Assembly (NCBI GenBank): GCA_002102555.1
Contig: MCFL01000018.1
Coordinates: 1 to 64,000 of the forward strand
DNA from: Catenaria anguillulae PL171
Lineage: Eukaryota; Blastocladiomycota; Blastocladiomycetes; Blastocladiales; Catenariaceae
Direction of reading: 5' to 3'
Length of the DNA: 64,000 bases
Shown here: positions 44,692 to 55,090 of the stretch, piece after piece
How the letters are laid out: every line of letters begins with the position of its first letter
Numbering within the stretch: the first letter of the stretch is position 1
Position numbers and translations under genes: made by a program
Notes under the pieces: model-generated
Seen by the model: only the letters and a program-made list of their open reading frames with translations
Database searches by the model: none
What the model was told of the DNA's origin: nothing

Positions 44692-45974
44692 GGAAGACGA
44701 ATAAATGACCAGCTAGCGTGCCATGGAGAATCAATCGAGGCATAGACCGGCGGAAGACCAGCTCGTCAGGCTGCTCATCAAACTGCCATCCGGTTACCCG
44801 CGGTTGCGAGCGGCGAGCCCAGGCCGCCGGGCCGGTCGGCCGAGGTGGAACAGGTCAACGAGCGGAACAGAGACGGCCGTGTGAAGCGTGATCGGAATTG
44901 TTGCTGGCGTCGTGTGAGTCTGGACGGGCTGGGCAGCTCACGGTTGTTGGGCAAGCCGGGATGGCAAGTTGGTGGTGGAGGTGATGTGACGAACGACCTG
45001 CTCGGTTCGAGAAAGCATCGTTAGAGAAAAAACCACAGGGCGAAAAAAGCATGGAGTGATCATGGTTGAGGTGGCCTCGAGCCTGGGAGGATTGGGCATG
45101 GACGGGCGGAGAAGTGTGGCAGGTGTGGGGTTGAACGACACGAGGCCGACGAGGAGGCGAATGAGAAGCGATAGTATGCCGGCGATGGTGTGGCATGCGC
45201 GGCATCATTTGACGCCCAAAGCGGCAGAAAGCCCGCGTGTGAATATGGTGCGTCTGGCGGTGACGGGCATGCATGATAGGGAGTGGGCGAGTGGTACGGG
45301 ACGGCGTCGGCGTTGACGATTCATGGGAAGGATCATGGGTGGGTAACCTACCATCAACATGGGCGCGGGGTGATCGGCGATGCGATGGTATAGCGATGCG
45401 ATGCGATAGCCCTCCAAGGGCGAGTGGCGTGAAGCGCGATCAAGCGTCAAAGAACAAGGCAGGTCGCCGCCCGCCATGTGCCATGTGAGGCCGGCCGGCA
45501 AAGCGGGATCCGGTTTCAGTCGCGCCTGGCCGGGCCGGGGCCGGGGCGTGAGCGTGCTGGCGGCGTGGTGGGTGGTTGAACCCGTTGCGGCCTATCGGAG
45601 GCGAGGCGATCCGATCATGCAATTGTCGTTGTGGTGGATACAGAGTGTTGGACTGGTGTTGTGACGGTGGCGAGTGGTTGGGCGCCTGCGCCTTGGTTGC
45701 CGGGGGCGACAGTGGGTTGAGGGCGACTGAGGTAAATACATGGCAAAGGGTTTAGACCCGGGTCGCATGATGGATTGCATGAAGATATGGGCAGAAACAA
45801 GCGTGTGAAAAGGACTGGGATGATAAACTGTTGCGGGGAATGTCGCTGTGCGCTTGCCACGTACACACTAACCGTTTCCCTGAATTTTTCTAAGTCCCGA
45901 GCGCATGCCCCGCTGCGGTCCGCGCGCACTGGCTGTCATTGGTATGTCAATGTCCCATGTAAAAATGGGGGGCC

Positions 45975-46035
45975 GTTGACACGGTCCTTGTCAACCTGCG
46001 ACCAAAACACACGCGATCTGCAACGGTGGTTGACA
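45975..46035 (+). repeat. Subterminal TGTCAAC motifs, outer end of right element
   Basis: GTTGACA at 45975-45981, TGTCAACC at 45989-45996 and GGTTGACA at 46028-46035; orientation alternates, unlike the inner end. The last copy is 26 bases from the GTTC junction. Confidence 0.6.
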
Positions 46036-46060
46036 GAGAGCTTGTTCATTAGATCAGTAA

Positions 46061-46081
46061 GTTCGATCCTCCCAGCCGGCA
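46061..46081 (+). tRNA. tRNA-Thr 3' end, right copy, cut off by the element
   Basis: GTTCGATCCTCCCAGCCGGC plus A: completes the T-loop, T-stem and acceptor of the tRNA-Thr started at 38017. TTTT (46082-46085) is an immediate Pol III terminator. CCA is not encoded, as usual in eukaryotes. Confidence 0.9.
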
Positions 46082-46842
46082 TTTTGCTTCCGTTTTCCAT
46101 CACTGATTGGGTCGTCATATTGCTGCCCAGGTCCTCAGCTTTGGATTCATCTCGGTTTGGCAGCGAATGGAGCGGGTTTGACCGAGTTGTTGGCCAGTTT
46201 TCGTGGTTTCCTTAGCGTTTTGTGGTCGCCCGCTGTCTCTCTGGCCGATTGTATACTTCGATATTTATTAATACAGAAACATGTGCGTTCAGCCCGACAG
46301 GCGATGGCCAGGGAGGGGCCTCGGTTTCGGTTTGGAAGATGAAGCAATCCCCTGAAGGCTTTCCAGTGCGTACATAGATGTCCCGTCGGTCCGCAAAGCA
46401 CACGCTGGCTACCCAGCGGGTACTGGTGCGAATCCAACCTCATCTCCAAAACTGGCGCACCACCAATGTACTGAGAGCCAAGTCGGGGCAATGATGCAGT
46501 GAGGGGACAGCAGTCGAGATGCGATTTAGTTGGCAAGGCGGATAGGGCGCAGGTCAGTCTCGTGCAAGTGGGCCCAAGGTATGAAGGCGCGGCCCGCAAA
46601 AAGCAAAAAGCGTGAAAAGTCGACCTTGTTGCTTGGATGCCGTGTTCGTAACCCCACGGCGGCACAATATTAATGACCAAATGGCACAGCTATCCGCCCA
46701 TGTGTGCAGTAGGTCAAGAAAATGATGTGACATAGTTGTATCTGCTTGCAACTTAGTACGAACAAAAGTCAAGTCAATGGCCGGATCCGGCCTGGGAACA
46801 AACTGAAGCGGAAACCCAAATGGGTGCAGTACAACAACCGTT
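46082..46842. other. Intergenic region with a possible degenerate tRNA-like structure
   Basis: No protein gene. At 46334-46447 a 5' stretch GGAAGATG and a 3' stretch CATCTCC frame a variable-arm-like hairpin (CGCTGG/CCAGCG) and a poor T-arm (TGCGAAT loop). It could be a decayed intron-containing class II tRNA, weakly supported. Confidence 0.25.
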
Positions 46843-47771
46843 CTACAAGGCCAAGGCCGAACCAGCCAACGCAACCACCGCCGCCAACACGGTACCCACA
46901 GCGCCTGCAGCCGCCCCGCTTCCTGTTGTCTTGCCACCGGCCTGTGCGGGCGCCTTGCCGGCACAAATGGCCTCCCTGTCGGCCTTGGTTGTCGCATTAA
47001 ACGCCAATCCCTTGACAGGCACCTCGTCAAACCCAGACCCGGCACCGCCTGCGCCTGCGGCCTTGATTTGCTCCATGATCCTGTCGGTGGCGGCAATCAG
47101 GTCCGTCGTGCACTTTGAGCACAGCACGTCCTTTGGGATCTTGTCGAGCGGGACGGCCGAATCTTGGATCTTGAGTCCTGCGGCAGTCATGCCCTGAGCA
47201 ACTTGCAGCAGGCAGTAGTTGCCCTGGTCTTGCAGGCAGATGGTCTTGTGGCCCTCGGCAATCATGTTGGCAAATGAGGGAGCAAGAGCGACGCCGGGGC
47301 ACTTGGCCTTGAGCGTATCGGCAGTGAGTCCAGACATGCTCGAGACGCACTCGGGGGTGCAATGCTTGGTCGACCAGGCCGTCTTGGCGTCGGAGCTCAA
47401 AAGCGTGTCGGGCTTATCAAAGGCCGGGTAGCACTTTGAACCTTCACCGGAAAGGCCGAGGCTGTTTGGGATCAGTGGGGAATGGAAAGTTAAAACACGG
47501 TGAGGCAATGCGGAACCATTGGCATTGATTGAAGGGACATATGCGAGCGCATGAAAACATACGTTTCAAAGCACTTGAGGAGCGCCATCAGCTCTGCGGG
47601 CGGGCCCGAGGACCCAGTCGTCGAGTTTCCGAATCCAGCACTCGGGGTCGGGGAGGCAGCCGCCGTGGGGCGAGCGGTGGTGGTTCCCGTGGCGGACAGG
47701 GTCGGGGCGTTTTGAGCCGAGGAGGCAACGGCCAGGGCAGCAACGGCAAAAATGGTCGAGGTGAGCTTCAT
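46843..47771 (-). CDS. Cysteine-rich secreted protein with probable GPI anchor (paralogue 1)
   Basis: Two exons on the minus strand (47771-47563, 47461-46843) give 275 residues. A signal peptide (MKLTSTIFAVAALAVASSAQ) is followed by a Ser/Thr/Pro-rich stretch. A conserved domain of about 130 residues follows, with Cys in KCYP, KHCTPEC, CPG, TICLQDQGNYC and LCSKCTTDLI. The C-terminus is Ala/Gly-rich and ends in a hydrophobic run (GTVLAAVVALAGSALAL), typical of a GPI-attachment signal. It would sit on the cell surface or wall. Similar fungal GPI proteins carry an xLCxxC motif in a domain of unknown function. The neighbour at 48,302-49,220 is a tandem paralogue with the same exon structure and intron position. 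Confidence 0.75.
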
Positions 47772-48301
47772 GGTGGGTTGGTCTATGGGACAGAAGACTC
47801 TGAGACTCGTTCTACACAGAGTGCGCTGGAGAGAGGGAAGGACAGCAGCCACTGCGGCGGCGCTGGCGAAGGCAAGGAAGAAAAAAAAAATCTGGGTCCA
47901 GCTCCAACACGACACACGGCGGTGGCTGGATGCGCCGCCGATCTCACGCTCTCCTGACTTGACCCCGCCTTCATCTCATACACTCGTCATGATGGGCGGT
48001 CCGATATGCTGCGAGCCGGGCAAGGTGAAACGGGCCTAGGGGAAACCATGAGCCTGTGTCGTATTTGCAGCAAGACTGGGCGGTTGGAACGATCCGAGGA
48101 TGAGTCCGCCGTGAGACATCACATCTGACATACACGAGCAGTTCCCACGAGCAAAAGAAGGCGCAACCCGGCATCTATTCTACGAAATGTCACGACAGAA
48201 AACAGACAAAATATCAGCGGTACGCTCGGGGATTACAAAGTAAATCAACATTAGCCTTCTCATGGCTCAAAATCTGGCCAGAATGCCCAATCGAAGATGC
48301 A
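47772..48301. other. Intergenic between the two secreted paralogues
   Basis: Promoter of paralogue 1 and 3' region of paralogue 2. No gene or repeat recognised. Confidence 0.4.
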
Positions 48302-49220
48302 TCACAACGCCATAGCCATGACGGCAGCACCAAGTGCCATGGCTGCTCCAGTAACCACAGCAACCGGCCCATTGACCCCGGCAGCGCTCTTGCCTGGCGC
48401 GGCCGTCGAGCCAGCCGCCTTGCAAATCGACTCGCGCTCGGCCTTTTCCTGTGCACTCAGTCCGAGCGAAATGGACGCGGGATTGGCACCTGGAGCCGCC
48501 GCGCCGTTGTTGCCACCTGACATGGACGTGGTCATGTTGGCCAGCGTCTTCATTTGCTCAACAAACTTGTCCGAGGCCGCAATGTAATCGGTCATGCACT
48601 TTGAGCACAGCGCGGGCTTTGGCGCTTTGGCGAGCGGCAGGCTCGTATCGGTGAGCTTGATGCCTGCAGCCTTGAATGCAGAGTTGAGCTGGATCATGCA
48701 AAAATCGTCCTTGTCCTTGAGGCATACGGTTTGGTGCACATCGCCAATGGGGAAGATGAGCTTGCCGCCTGGACAGGTCTTTGCCCACGATTGCTCGGTG
48801 ATGGCGTTCATGGCCGTGACGCAGTCGGCAGTGCAATACTGGGTCGAGAACTTGGACTTGAGTTCGGATTCGGTCGCAGTGGCCAGGTCGGCTTCGAGGT
48901 TGGGTGGGAAACACTTGGAAAAGTCGGGCACGCTGGACACGCGAGTTAAATGTAGTGCGAAACGTGAGACAGCCGGCACCCTTGAGTATGAAAGTGAATG
49001 GTAAATGGCAGATCACGCACGAGGCAAGGCACATGATGCCCTTGAGAATCTCTTCAGGAACATCCGGAGTCGCTCCGGTGGTACCATTGGCCGCGGGGGA
49101 TGGCGAGCCTAAAGTCGGGTTGGTTGGTGCGGCACTGTTGCCGGAAGCTGGAGCCTGCGGAGCCGCCAAGGCGAGAACCGAGAGCAGAAGAGAGATAAGG
49201 CAAATAGAAATGGACTTCAT
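48302..49220 (-). CDS. Cysteine-rich secreted protein with probable GPI anchor (paralogue 2)
   Basis: Two exons on the minus strand (49220-49021, 48932-48302) give 276 residues. A signal peptide (MKSISICLISLLLSVLALA) is followed by an Ala/Pro/Thr linker. The Cys-rich domain has KCFPP, YCTADCVTAM, CPGG, TVCLKDKDDFC and LCSKCMTDYIAA. The C-terminal hydrophobic run (VTGAAMALGAAVMAMAL) suggests GPI anchoring. Cysteine positions, length and intron position match paralogue 1, but sequence identity is modest, so the duplication is not recent. Role unknown; cell-surface or wall protein by inference. Confidence 0.75.
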
Positions 49221-49850
49221 GGTGAGGAATGCAACACGATTGATTTGATTGAGGTGGTCAGAAGGTGGGGTAAGCGACAAATTCAAGGCAGTGCATCAAG
49301 GATACGTTTGCCGGGTGTGGCCTTCCTTTGTACTCTCCTCTCGTTGCCTTGGACGTAGACTCCAAAGAAGGCCATTTTGCAACCCGCTCCCGACACAGCG
49401 CTCGACCGCCTCGGGCCGAGTCTTTCCCGCAACTCTAATTGCGATGGAATTAAATATGAATTGCACATTGGAATGTGCATGGATCATGCAAGATTCCTGA
49501 GTCGGTCTCTTTTGGGGTTTCTCTTCCGCGAACGGTTCGTCCGTCATCATCAAGTTCGGAGCGGGCTGGTCCGAATGTCGCTCGGCCTGGTGGCCCCGAC
49601 GGGTGGAAAGCAAAAAGGAATGCATTTGCACCCACAACAAGTCGATCGCGACGGATCATTGCAAAACGAAATGACAATATGATACAGGTGAAACGGGGCA
49701 CAAAAAGCGAGCTAGGTTTGTGGCAAGAAGGAGAGAGACTCTAGCGTGAAGTCGCGACACTCAGATACACACTCCCGTTCAAACTTGGGTGCGAGGGGAA
49801 ACTCGAAAGACTTGGAATTCGGCGGCGACAACCAACGGACGGGAGCCGAC
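49221..49850. other. Intergenic region
   Basis: Between the start of a secreted-protein gene and the 3' end of the stress-protein gene. No coding signal, RNA gene or repeat seen. Confidence 0.35.
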
Positions 49851-50645
49851 TTAGTGCTGCTCGGCAGCAGCAACCGAGGGACGACGGCCGTGGTTGTCAC
49901 GGAACTTCTTCTCGATCGACTTGTCCTTGAGCGAGAGCCAGTCAAGGATGGAGCCAAACGACTCGGTGCGCTCAAGGGGCAACACGTCCGAGCTCTTGGC
50001 GGCCTTGGGGCGCTTGACAACAACGACTGGGACCTGGGCCTCTTGGGTGATGAAGAGCGAGGCAGACCCGAGCACGGCACGGTGCACGGCGTTGAGACCA
50101 CGGGCACCCATGACGATGCAATCGGCGCGGGTCTTGTCGGCAACCTCAAGGATCACGTCACGAGCATCGCCCTCGAGAATAAAGCTTTGGCAAGAAATGT
50201 CGCGCTTGCGGAACAGGGAAGCGAGCGTCTCGTGGACGGCTTGGATGGCTTCGTAGCGCTACACAACAGAAGGGAAAAGGTCTTTGTGAGCAATTTGCTG
50301 GTTTCCAACGGAGATGTGGACAATAAAGCAAACGACAGAAAGCAGACTCACCTTTTGGATTTCGGTACGGATCTCGTCTTCGCCCTTGTTGAAGTTGAAG
50401 CGGATCAAGGGCTGCGACTGCTCGACAGCGGTGACGAGAACGACGTGGTCGTTGCCGTCCTGAATGAGGCCATCAAAAGCCCATTGAAGAGCATAGTCGC
50501 CCGAGGAAGACGAATCGTAGGCGATGAGGACCTTGCGGCGCTCGGAGAGCTCCTTGCCCTTGATGGGGTGCGCGACCTGGGTCCAGTCGTTGATGTCGGA
50601 GGCAGACTGGAAGCGGAGAATGTGCTTTTGCTTGCCGTCGGTCAT
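49851..50645 (-). CDS. Universal stress protein (UspA family)
   Basis: Two exons on the minus strand (50645-50352, 50258-49851) give 233 residues. The start of the UspA fold is RRKVLIAYDSSSSGDYALQWA (residues about 35-56). The ATP-binding signature MGARGLNAVHRAVLGSAS fits the family pattern G-2x-G-9x-G-[ST], and VPVVVVKRP closes the fold. The C-terminal 45 residues are a charged extension (SILDWLSLKDKSIEKKF). ATP-binding UspA proteins act in stress survival; substrate or partners unknown. Two TATA-like boxes lie upstream, suggesting inducible or strong expression. Confidence 0.85.
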
Positions 50646-50728
50646 GGTGAAAAAGAGTATGGGTGGTGGATGAATGTGGTGTGGATGGAAAAGTTGGCGT
50701 CAAGAGACACGAGAGGGTTGAAGAAGGG

Positions 50729-50735
50729 TTTTATA
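50729..50735 (-). promoter_or_regulatory. TATA box (TATAAAA) of the universal stress protein gene
   Basis: TATAAAA on the minus strand, about 85 bases before the ATG at 50645. A second TATAAAA is at 50799-50805. Confidence 0.5.
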
Positions 50736-50805
50736 GCTTTGGATGCATGGATGAGGACTCGACCAACGGATGGACGGTGAGGGCAGGGACGGCTGGGCTT
50801 TTATA

Positions 50806-51389
50806 CGCTCAACAGCTCGCAGGACTGCGGGCCGAGCTCTCCTCTCAAGCACTGCAAAGTGGCGAACCTTATGGCAGCAGGATGACGGGCCATGCGGCCC
50901 ACGCCATGAGGGTGATGAACTTGCGCCCACCCGTTCCTGCGGATCTCACGTCAAGACGCGCTTTCGTGCGGGTTTGCCCAACCTTGTCTCGCGGTGGTGT
51001 GCCACGTGGACAACAGCCAGGGCTTGGGCTGCCAACATCGTGATAGGATTGGTCAACCATCACATGACGGAACGGTTCCGGAACGCTCTAGAAGAGACGC
51101 TTTGGGCAGCCGCGCCGGTTTGCTCCGCCAATGGCCAATGGGGTGATGAGGCTTGCCAGGCGTCGTTGAGTCACCATGACGGAACTCATCGAGCTAGGTC
51201 TCACCATGATCAATGAATGAGAGTGTCTGGAATGATGTATCAGCTTGACTCACCGGCATAGTAACACGGTACGGCGCATTTCATTTCAAATTTACATTGC
51301 TTGACTGAATCGGTCAATGGTGACACAGGCTTACATTCCAATCCACTCCACCCACTCGGTCAATGCAGTGACACAACCTCCATCCCACC
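50806..51389. other. Intergenic region
   Basis: No gene recognised; upstream of the stress-protein gene and downstream of RFT1. Confidence 0.35.
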
Positions 51390-53494
51390 TCAAAGCACAA
51401 TCTGGCCACTCGTCACCAAATCCCAAATCGCCAGCGCGAAGCGGAAATCCTTGACGATACTGAGTGCATACACAAAGAATGAGTGAGTGGACAACATCAG
51501 AGACATGATTCCGCATCGAGGCGACAGTCCAGACGTACACGAGAAACAATCCCATTGACGCAATCCCAACGCCAACCGCCAAAAACTGTGCAGACGCATA
51601 CACTTCACTGTGCCCATTGTTAAAGTACGTGCCCCTGGTCCACCCAGCAACCAAATACGCCAGCCCCATTCCGTAAATCACTCCGCGGGCGGGCGTCGCA
51701 CTGTCGGACCAGCTGATGCCCAAACCCATGCGCACACGGTCAATCTGCTCCTTCAACGTGCGCACGCCCACAGTGCGCTTGATGAACTTGAAGGACCACA
51801 CAATACGTACAAGCAAATGTACCGCATTGGCAATCACCAATCCGGTCGCGCCCAGCGGATATGCGGCAAATGCCGTGCCAGCAAACACGGCCGCGCCGCC
51901 AATGAGCCACACGTTTTGTTCTGCAAGGTCGTTGGGTCCCGCGACGGACGTGACAAACGCCTCGGTGATGCCATTGACGCCCAGGATCGGAATGAACCAG
52001 CAGTAAGCTGCGAGTGCGGTCGGTGCGCCCGACCAGCCGAGGTCAGCGGCGCCCCATTGGCGGCCCGCGAGGAGGAGAAGCAGCGCGCGAGAGTATTGGG
52101 TGCCAAACACAATGGCAAAGAGGCCCAAGGTGGTGTGGAACTTGATGGCAATTTCCAGCAGGGAGCGGCCCTTTGTGCGGAGCTCGTGCTTGGGCATGCG
52201 CGAAAAGAGAAGGCGGGCGGCGTCTTCGAGCGGCAGAAACACAATGCGCGCGACAATAGATCCTGTCGTGGTCGCCAAATCAAAGGGGGTGAGCGTCGGT
52301 GAATATACACCAGATAAACTGCGACAGGCACAGAGATTCGTACCGTAATTGAAAATGACCGCGTACACGCCTTGATGGTAGGGTGTGTAGAACATGGACA
52401 AGATGATCTTGTCGCCTTCGGTAAGGACGTGTTTGACAAGCGATTGCTTGAGGAACGACCAAGCGACCACGAGCAGCTCCGAGTCAAACATGAAGGTCCG
52501 CTTGCTATTCTCGTCAAAATATAGGTCAGACCGGGGTCATACGCAAGGTTCGCATGCGAACATAAAAAAGCAAAGCGTACTTTTCCTTGACTTCCACCGT
52601 CACAGTCCTCGGAACCACCATGTCTACCTTGACATCTGTGCCGCGGATCGCATGCAAATATGCCACGACGAACCCGACCAAAAATGTCATGCCAAACGCC
52701 AACCGAGCAAACCCAAACGCAACAATCCCAAGGCTTCCATTCTCATCGCCGCCCCAAGTCAAGTACAATGCCGTCAAGCACGATGCCGTCAATGCCGCGC
52801 CCTCCACGGCGGCCCTGGCCTTGAACTTCATGAGCGCAAAGCACATGGTATAAAACGGTTCGGAAAGCAAGTCACACATGGACCCTAGCGCGTACAGCAT
52901 CACGGCCGTCTGGTACCCGGGCAAACTGAGCACGGCCATGGACGATGTAGTGTAGTACAAGTAAAGCACCACAGCAAGCGGCACACCCACCAGCGGCGGC
53001 AGCCAAGCGAGGTTGACGAGTCTTTGTAGCGTCTGCTGGATCGGCTTGCCATTCTCATCGAGCGCGGGGACACGCAGCACGGCCAGGCGGATGGGTTCGC
53101 GAGCGAGAAAGAGCAACGTGGAAACGAGCAGCTCGAGCTGGATCGAGGCAATGCCAAAGATCTCGGGCGTGACTTGGCGCAGCAGCAGCTGGTTGCAGAA
53201 AAAGGTGATGAGCTTGCTAAAGACTTGCAGGGCAAACATGGATCCGGCGCCTGCGACTGCTGCGCGCATGACGGGCGCAGAGGCTACGGAGACTGTATTT
53301 GATTTCTTGGAGTTGGGAGCGGCGGCCAGGCCAAGGCCATCGGCGTCGGACACGGGGGACGTGGCCGCCGATCCGGCGTTCTTCCTGTCGGCAATGGTGG
53401 CGACAGCGTCGAGGAAGGACGGGCCGGCATTGACGACTTTACCCATGGGCTTGTCGGCTGTCGCCGGCTGTTCAGGGCTGGATGGTGTTGACAT
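51390..53494 (-). CDS. RFT1: RFT1, ER protein of dolichol-linked oligosaccharide translocation
   Basis: Four exons on the minus strand (53494-52581, 52504-52344, 52262-51539, 51459-51390) give 622 residues. RFT1 is an ER multi-pass protein of the MOP flippase superfamily, required for the step at which Man5GlcNAc2-PP-dolichol reaches the lumen. Family blocks: FALQVFSKLITFFCNQLLLR (start of the domain, residue about 85), FGIASIQLELL, FLAREPIRLA, LTEGDKIILS, YGSIVARIVFLPLEDAAR, GVNGITEAFV and the last-exon IVKDFRFALAIW. About 70 N-terminal residues precede the first helix and are longer than usual. The final intron (GTACGT at 51538) is needed to reach the conserved C-terminus; without it the frame ends in unrelated sequence. 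It is in the same pathway as ALG1 in this window. Confidence 0.88.
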
Positions 53495-54293
53495 TGTCTG
53501 GTGGCGACTGGTTTGTTGGACAGGACGCGCAATGAGCGAGCATGCATGGGCAACCGGACGATATGTATCATTCAAACAACGAAGGACAACGGAAGATATG
53601 GGAGAGAAACAACAGCTGGGGTGTGCTCCCGTACTTGTACGCTGGACGTCGTCATGGTGCTGGACTGCTGGCGCCCGCGGAAGGTCGAGAACATGCTTCC
53701 ATCAACTGATCCTTCTTCTTCTGCAAGTATCATGCCATAACCGAGCGCCTGGCCAAGTGTAGCAAGAATATTTTTTCTTCCTCATTACATTCAACAACTC
53801 AAAGAACACTAACGCATACGGGGGGAGCCGAACGACGCACAAGCATTGAACGCCCGATACACCAGAATAATCGGCACGGGATGCCAAGGGAAGAGAAGGA
53901 AGGATACGTCGTTACGTCTTCACCCATGCATGTAATGTATTCACAGTCGGGGGCACATTGGTGGTCGGCGGCGGCGGCACATAGAAGTGGACGCCAGGCA
54001 AAGGAAAGAACGAGGGAGAGACGAGGAAAACAAGGACAAGTATATGACAGCAAACTATGAAAACGGAAGAGGGCAAAGCAAATCGAGAGTCAACATGGGT
54101 GGTGAGTTGCGTGGTGGGGTAAGGGCAAGTAAAAGGAATGTAGAATGGGCAGGCAAGGCATGGCCGGCCGAATGCAAAGGAATGAATGGTCTGATCGCAG
54201 CGAAGGCGGCACTGGGCAATGTTGCTGATGCATGTCACTTTGCAGCCGGAAGCTCATGCACCAGCGGCATGGCAGAACCAGCGTGGGTTGTGC
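53495..54293. other. Intergenic region
   Basis: 0.8 kb upstream of RFT1 and downstream of the COX7-like gene. No gene or repeat recognised. Confidence 0.35.
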
Positions 54294-54592
54294 TTAGAAG
54301 CCGGGCTTCTTGCCGTGGCCAATCGACATGCCGACGAGGCCGTAGAGACTGTAGAGGAGGCCAGCGGTCGAGGCGGCACCGTAAATGGCGAGCCAGAAGC
54401 GGTCCTTGGGCGAGCGCGAGTAGATGAAGTTGGCAGAGGGGCCCTACATGTGGATGGAGCATGGAGTCAGCCAGGGGGCAATACCTCATGGTGACGAGGA
54501 CGAGGGCGAGGGGGTGACTGACTGACCTGGTAGAAGCGCTGGAGCTCGGGGACCTTGTTGGGGCGGTTGACGAACGAGTCGAGGAGGGCCAT
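54294..54592 (-). CDS. Cytochrome c oxidase subunit 7 (VIIa-like), small two-exon gene
   Basis: Two exons on the minus strand (54592-54527, 54443-54294) give 71 residues. The N-terminus NRPNKVPELQRFYQ matches the COX7/VIIa matrix motif (NKV.ELQ..FQ). One membrane helix follows (WLAIYGAASTAGLLYSLYGLV) and a basic tail (GHGKKPGF). Length and layout fit this family of inner-membrane complex IV subunits. It was missed as a single open frame because the first exon is only 66 bases. Assigned from the short N-terminal motif and topology, so a related small respiratory subunit is possible. Confidence 0.65.
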
Positions 54593-55090
54593 TTTGACGG
54601 AATTCAACGAGTGCAATGCAATGAAGGCTGGCGGTTGACGGCTACGTTTGCGTAAGTATTGAGCGATTGCAGCGATTCGTCAAGCCTGAGTCGACGGCAG
54701 ACTCGGCCAAGCAGCCCAATGGCAAACCTTGAGCATCGATGGGATCACGTGGCCAAACCCCATTTGGATCGGCGGCCGACGCGGTTGCCTGTTGCGAACG
54801 GCGTTTGACATCAATTCGTCCATATATGCAGAGCGTACATACGCGGTATGTTATGAAGGTGCAAATCATGGCCCCGGAGGTGGAAACACACTAGAAGCAA
54901 TAGACGAGTTCAACAGTCCGTACCAACAAAAGTGTCAGCAAAAGACGGCTTGGGACGTTATCGCACACGCCAGCCGACCGAGACAAAATCCAATTCCTTG
55001 CCTGTGTCGCAACAAGAAGCAGCCACTTGTTGTTTTTCCAACGCACGTCGTCGGTTTTTTCCAGCCCATGGGAATGCAAAAAGGACGGTC
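54593..55090. other. Divergent promoter region
   Basis: Between the COX7-like gene (minus) and the CUE-like gene (plus). No gene recognised. Confidence 0.35.

Larger units (their letters stand above)
44426..46060. other. Non-coding tail of the right element
   Basis: 1.6 kb between the recombinase stop and the outer junction. Open frames on both strands are short, overlap each other and lack coding character. It contains the 27-bp duplication and a CGCATCG-rich patch near 45,385. Mirror of 25,288-26,922. Function unknown; perhaps 3' UTR, a non-coding RNA or a recombination module. Confidence 0.5.
38068..46064 (+). mobile_element. tRNA-targeting Crypton-like tyrosine-recombinase element, right copy (intact)
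   Basis: 7,997 bases from the GTTC at the inner junction to the GTTC at the outer junction. The layout is: inner end with three TGTCAAC motifs; A/T-rich tandem repeats; a 12-exon recombinase gene (38,856-44,425); a 1.6-kb non-coding tail with a 27-bp duplication; and an outer end with three more TGTCAAC motifs. No long terminal repeats, terminal inverted repeats, reverse transcriptase or DDE transposase are seen. Short direct identity at the two junctions without longer target duplication is what tyrosine-recombinase insertion by crossover between short matches gives, as in Cryptons. Host DNA diverges from the left copy right outside the tRNA at both ends, which fixes the element borders inside the tRNA gene. 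Confidence 0.88.

Noticed and set aside
45056-45929. Open frames in the element tail
   Set aside because: Short, overlapping on both strands, biased in composition and without family likeness.
38068-46064. LTR retrotransposon, DDE transposon or Helitron
   Set aside because: No long terminal repeats, no reverse transcriptase, no DDE or Rep/helicase motifs, and no terminal inverted repeats were found.
25267-46081. The palindrome as a simple assembly artefact
   Set aside because: Sequences outside the tRNA halves differ at all four borders and the copies carry two indel differences, which a mirrored duplicate contig would not show.
25267-46081. A segmental inverted duplication carrying a tRNA and neighbours
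   Set aside because: Near-identity stops exactly at the tRNA ends; the 5' flanks are only about 80 percent alike for 47 bases and the outer flanks are unrelated.
49746-50780. 344-residue frame on the plus strand over the universal stress protein gene
   Set aside because: Shadow of the UspA gene on the minus strand, which has the real ATP-binding signature and splice sites.
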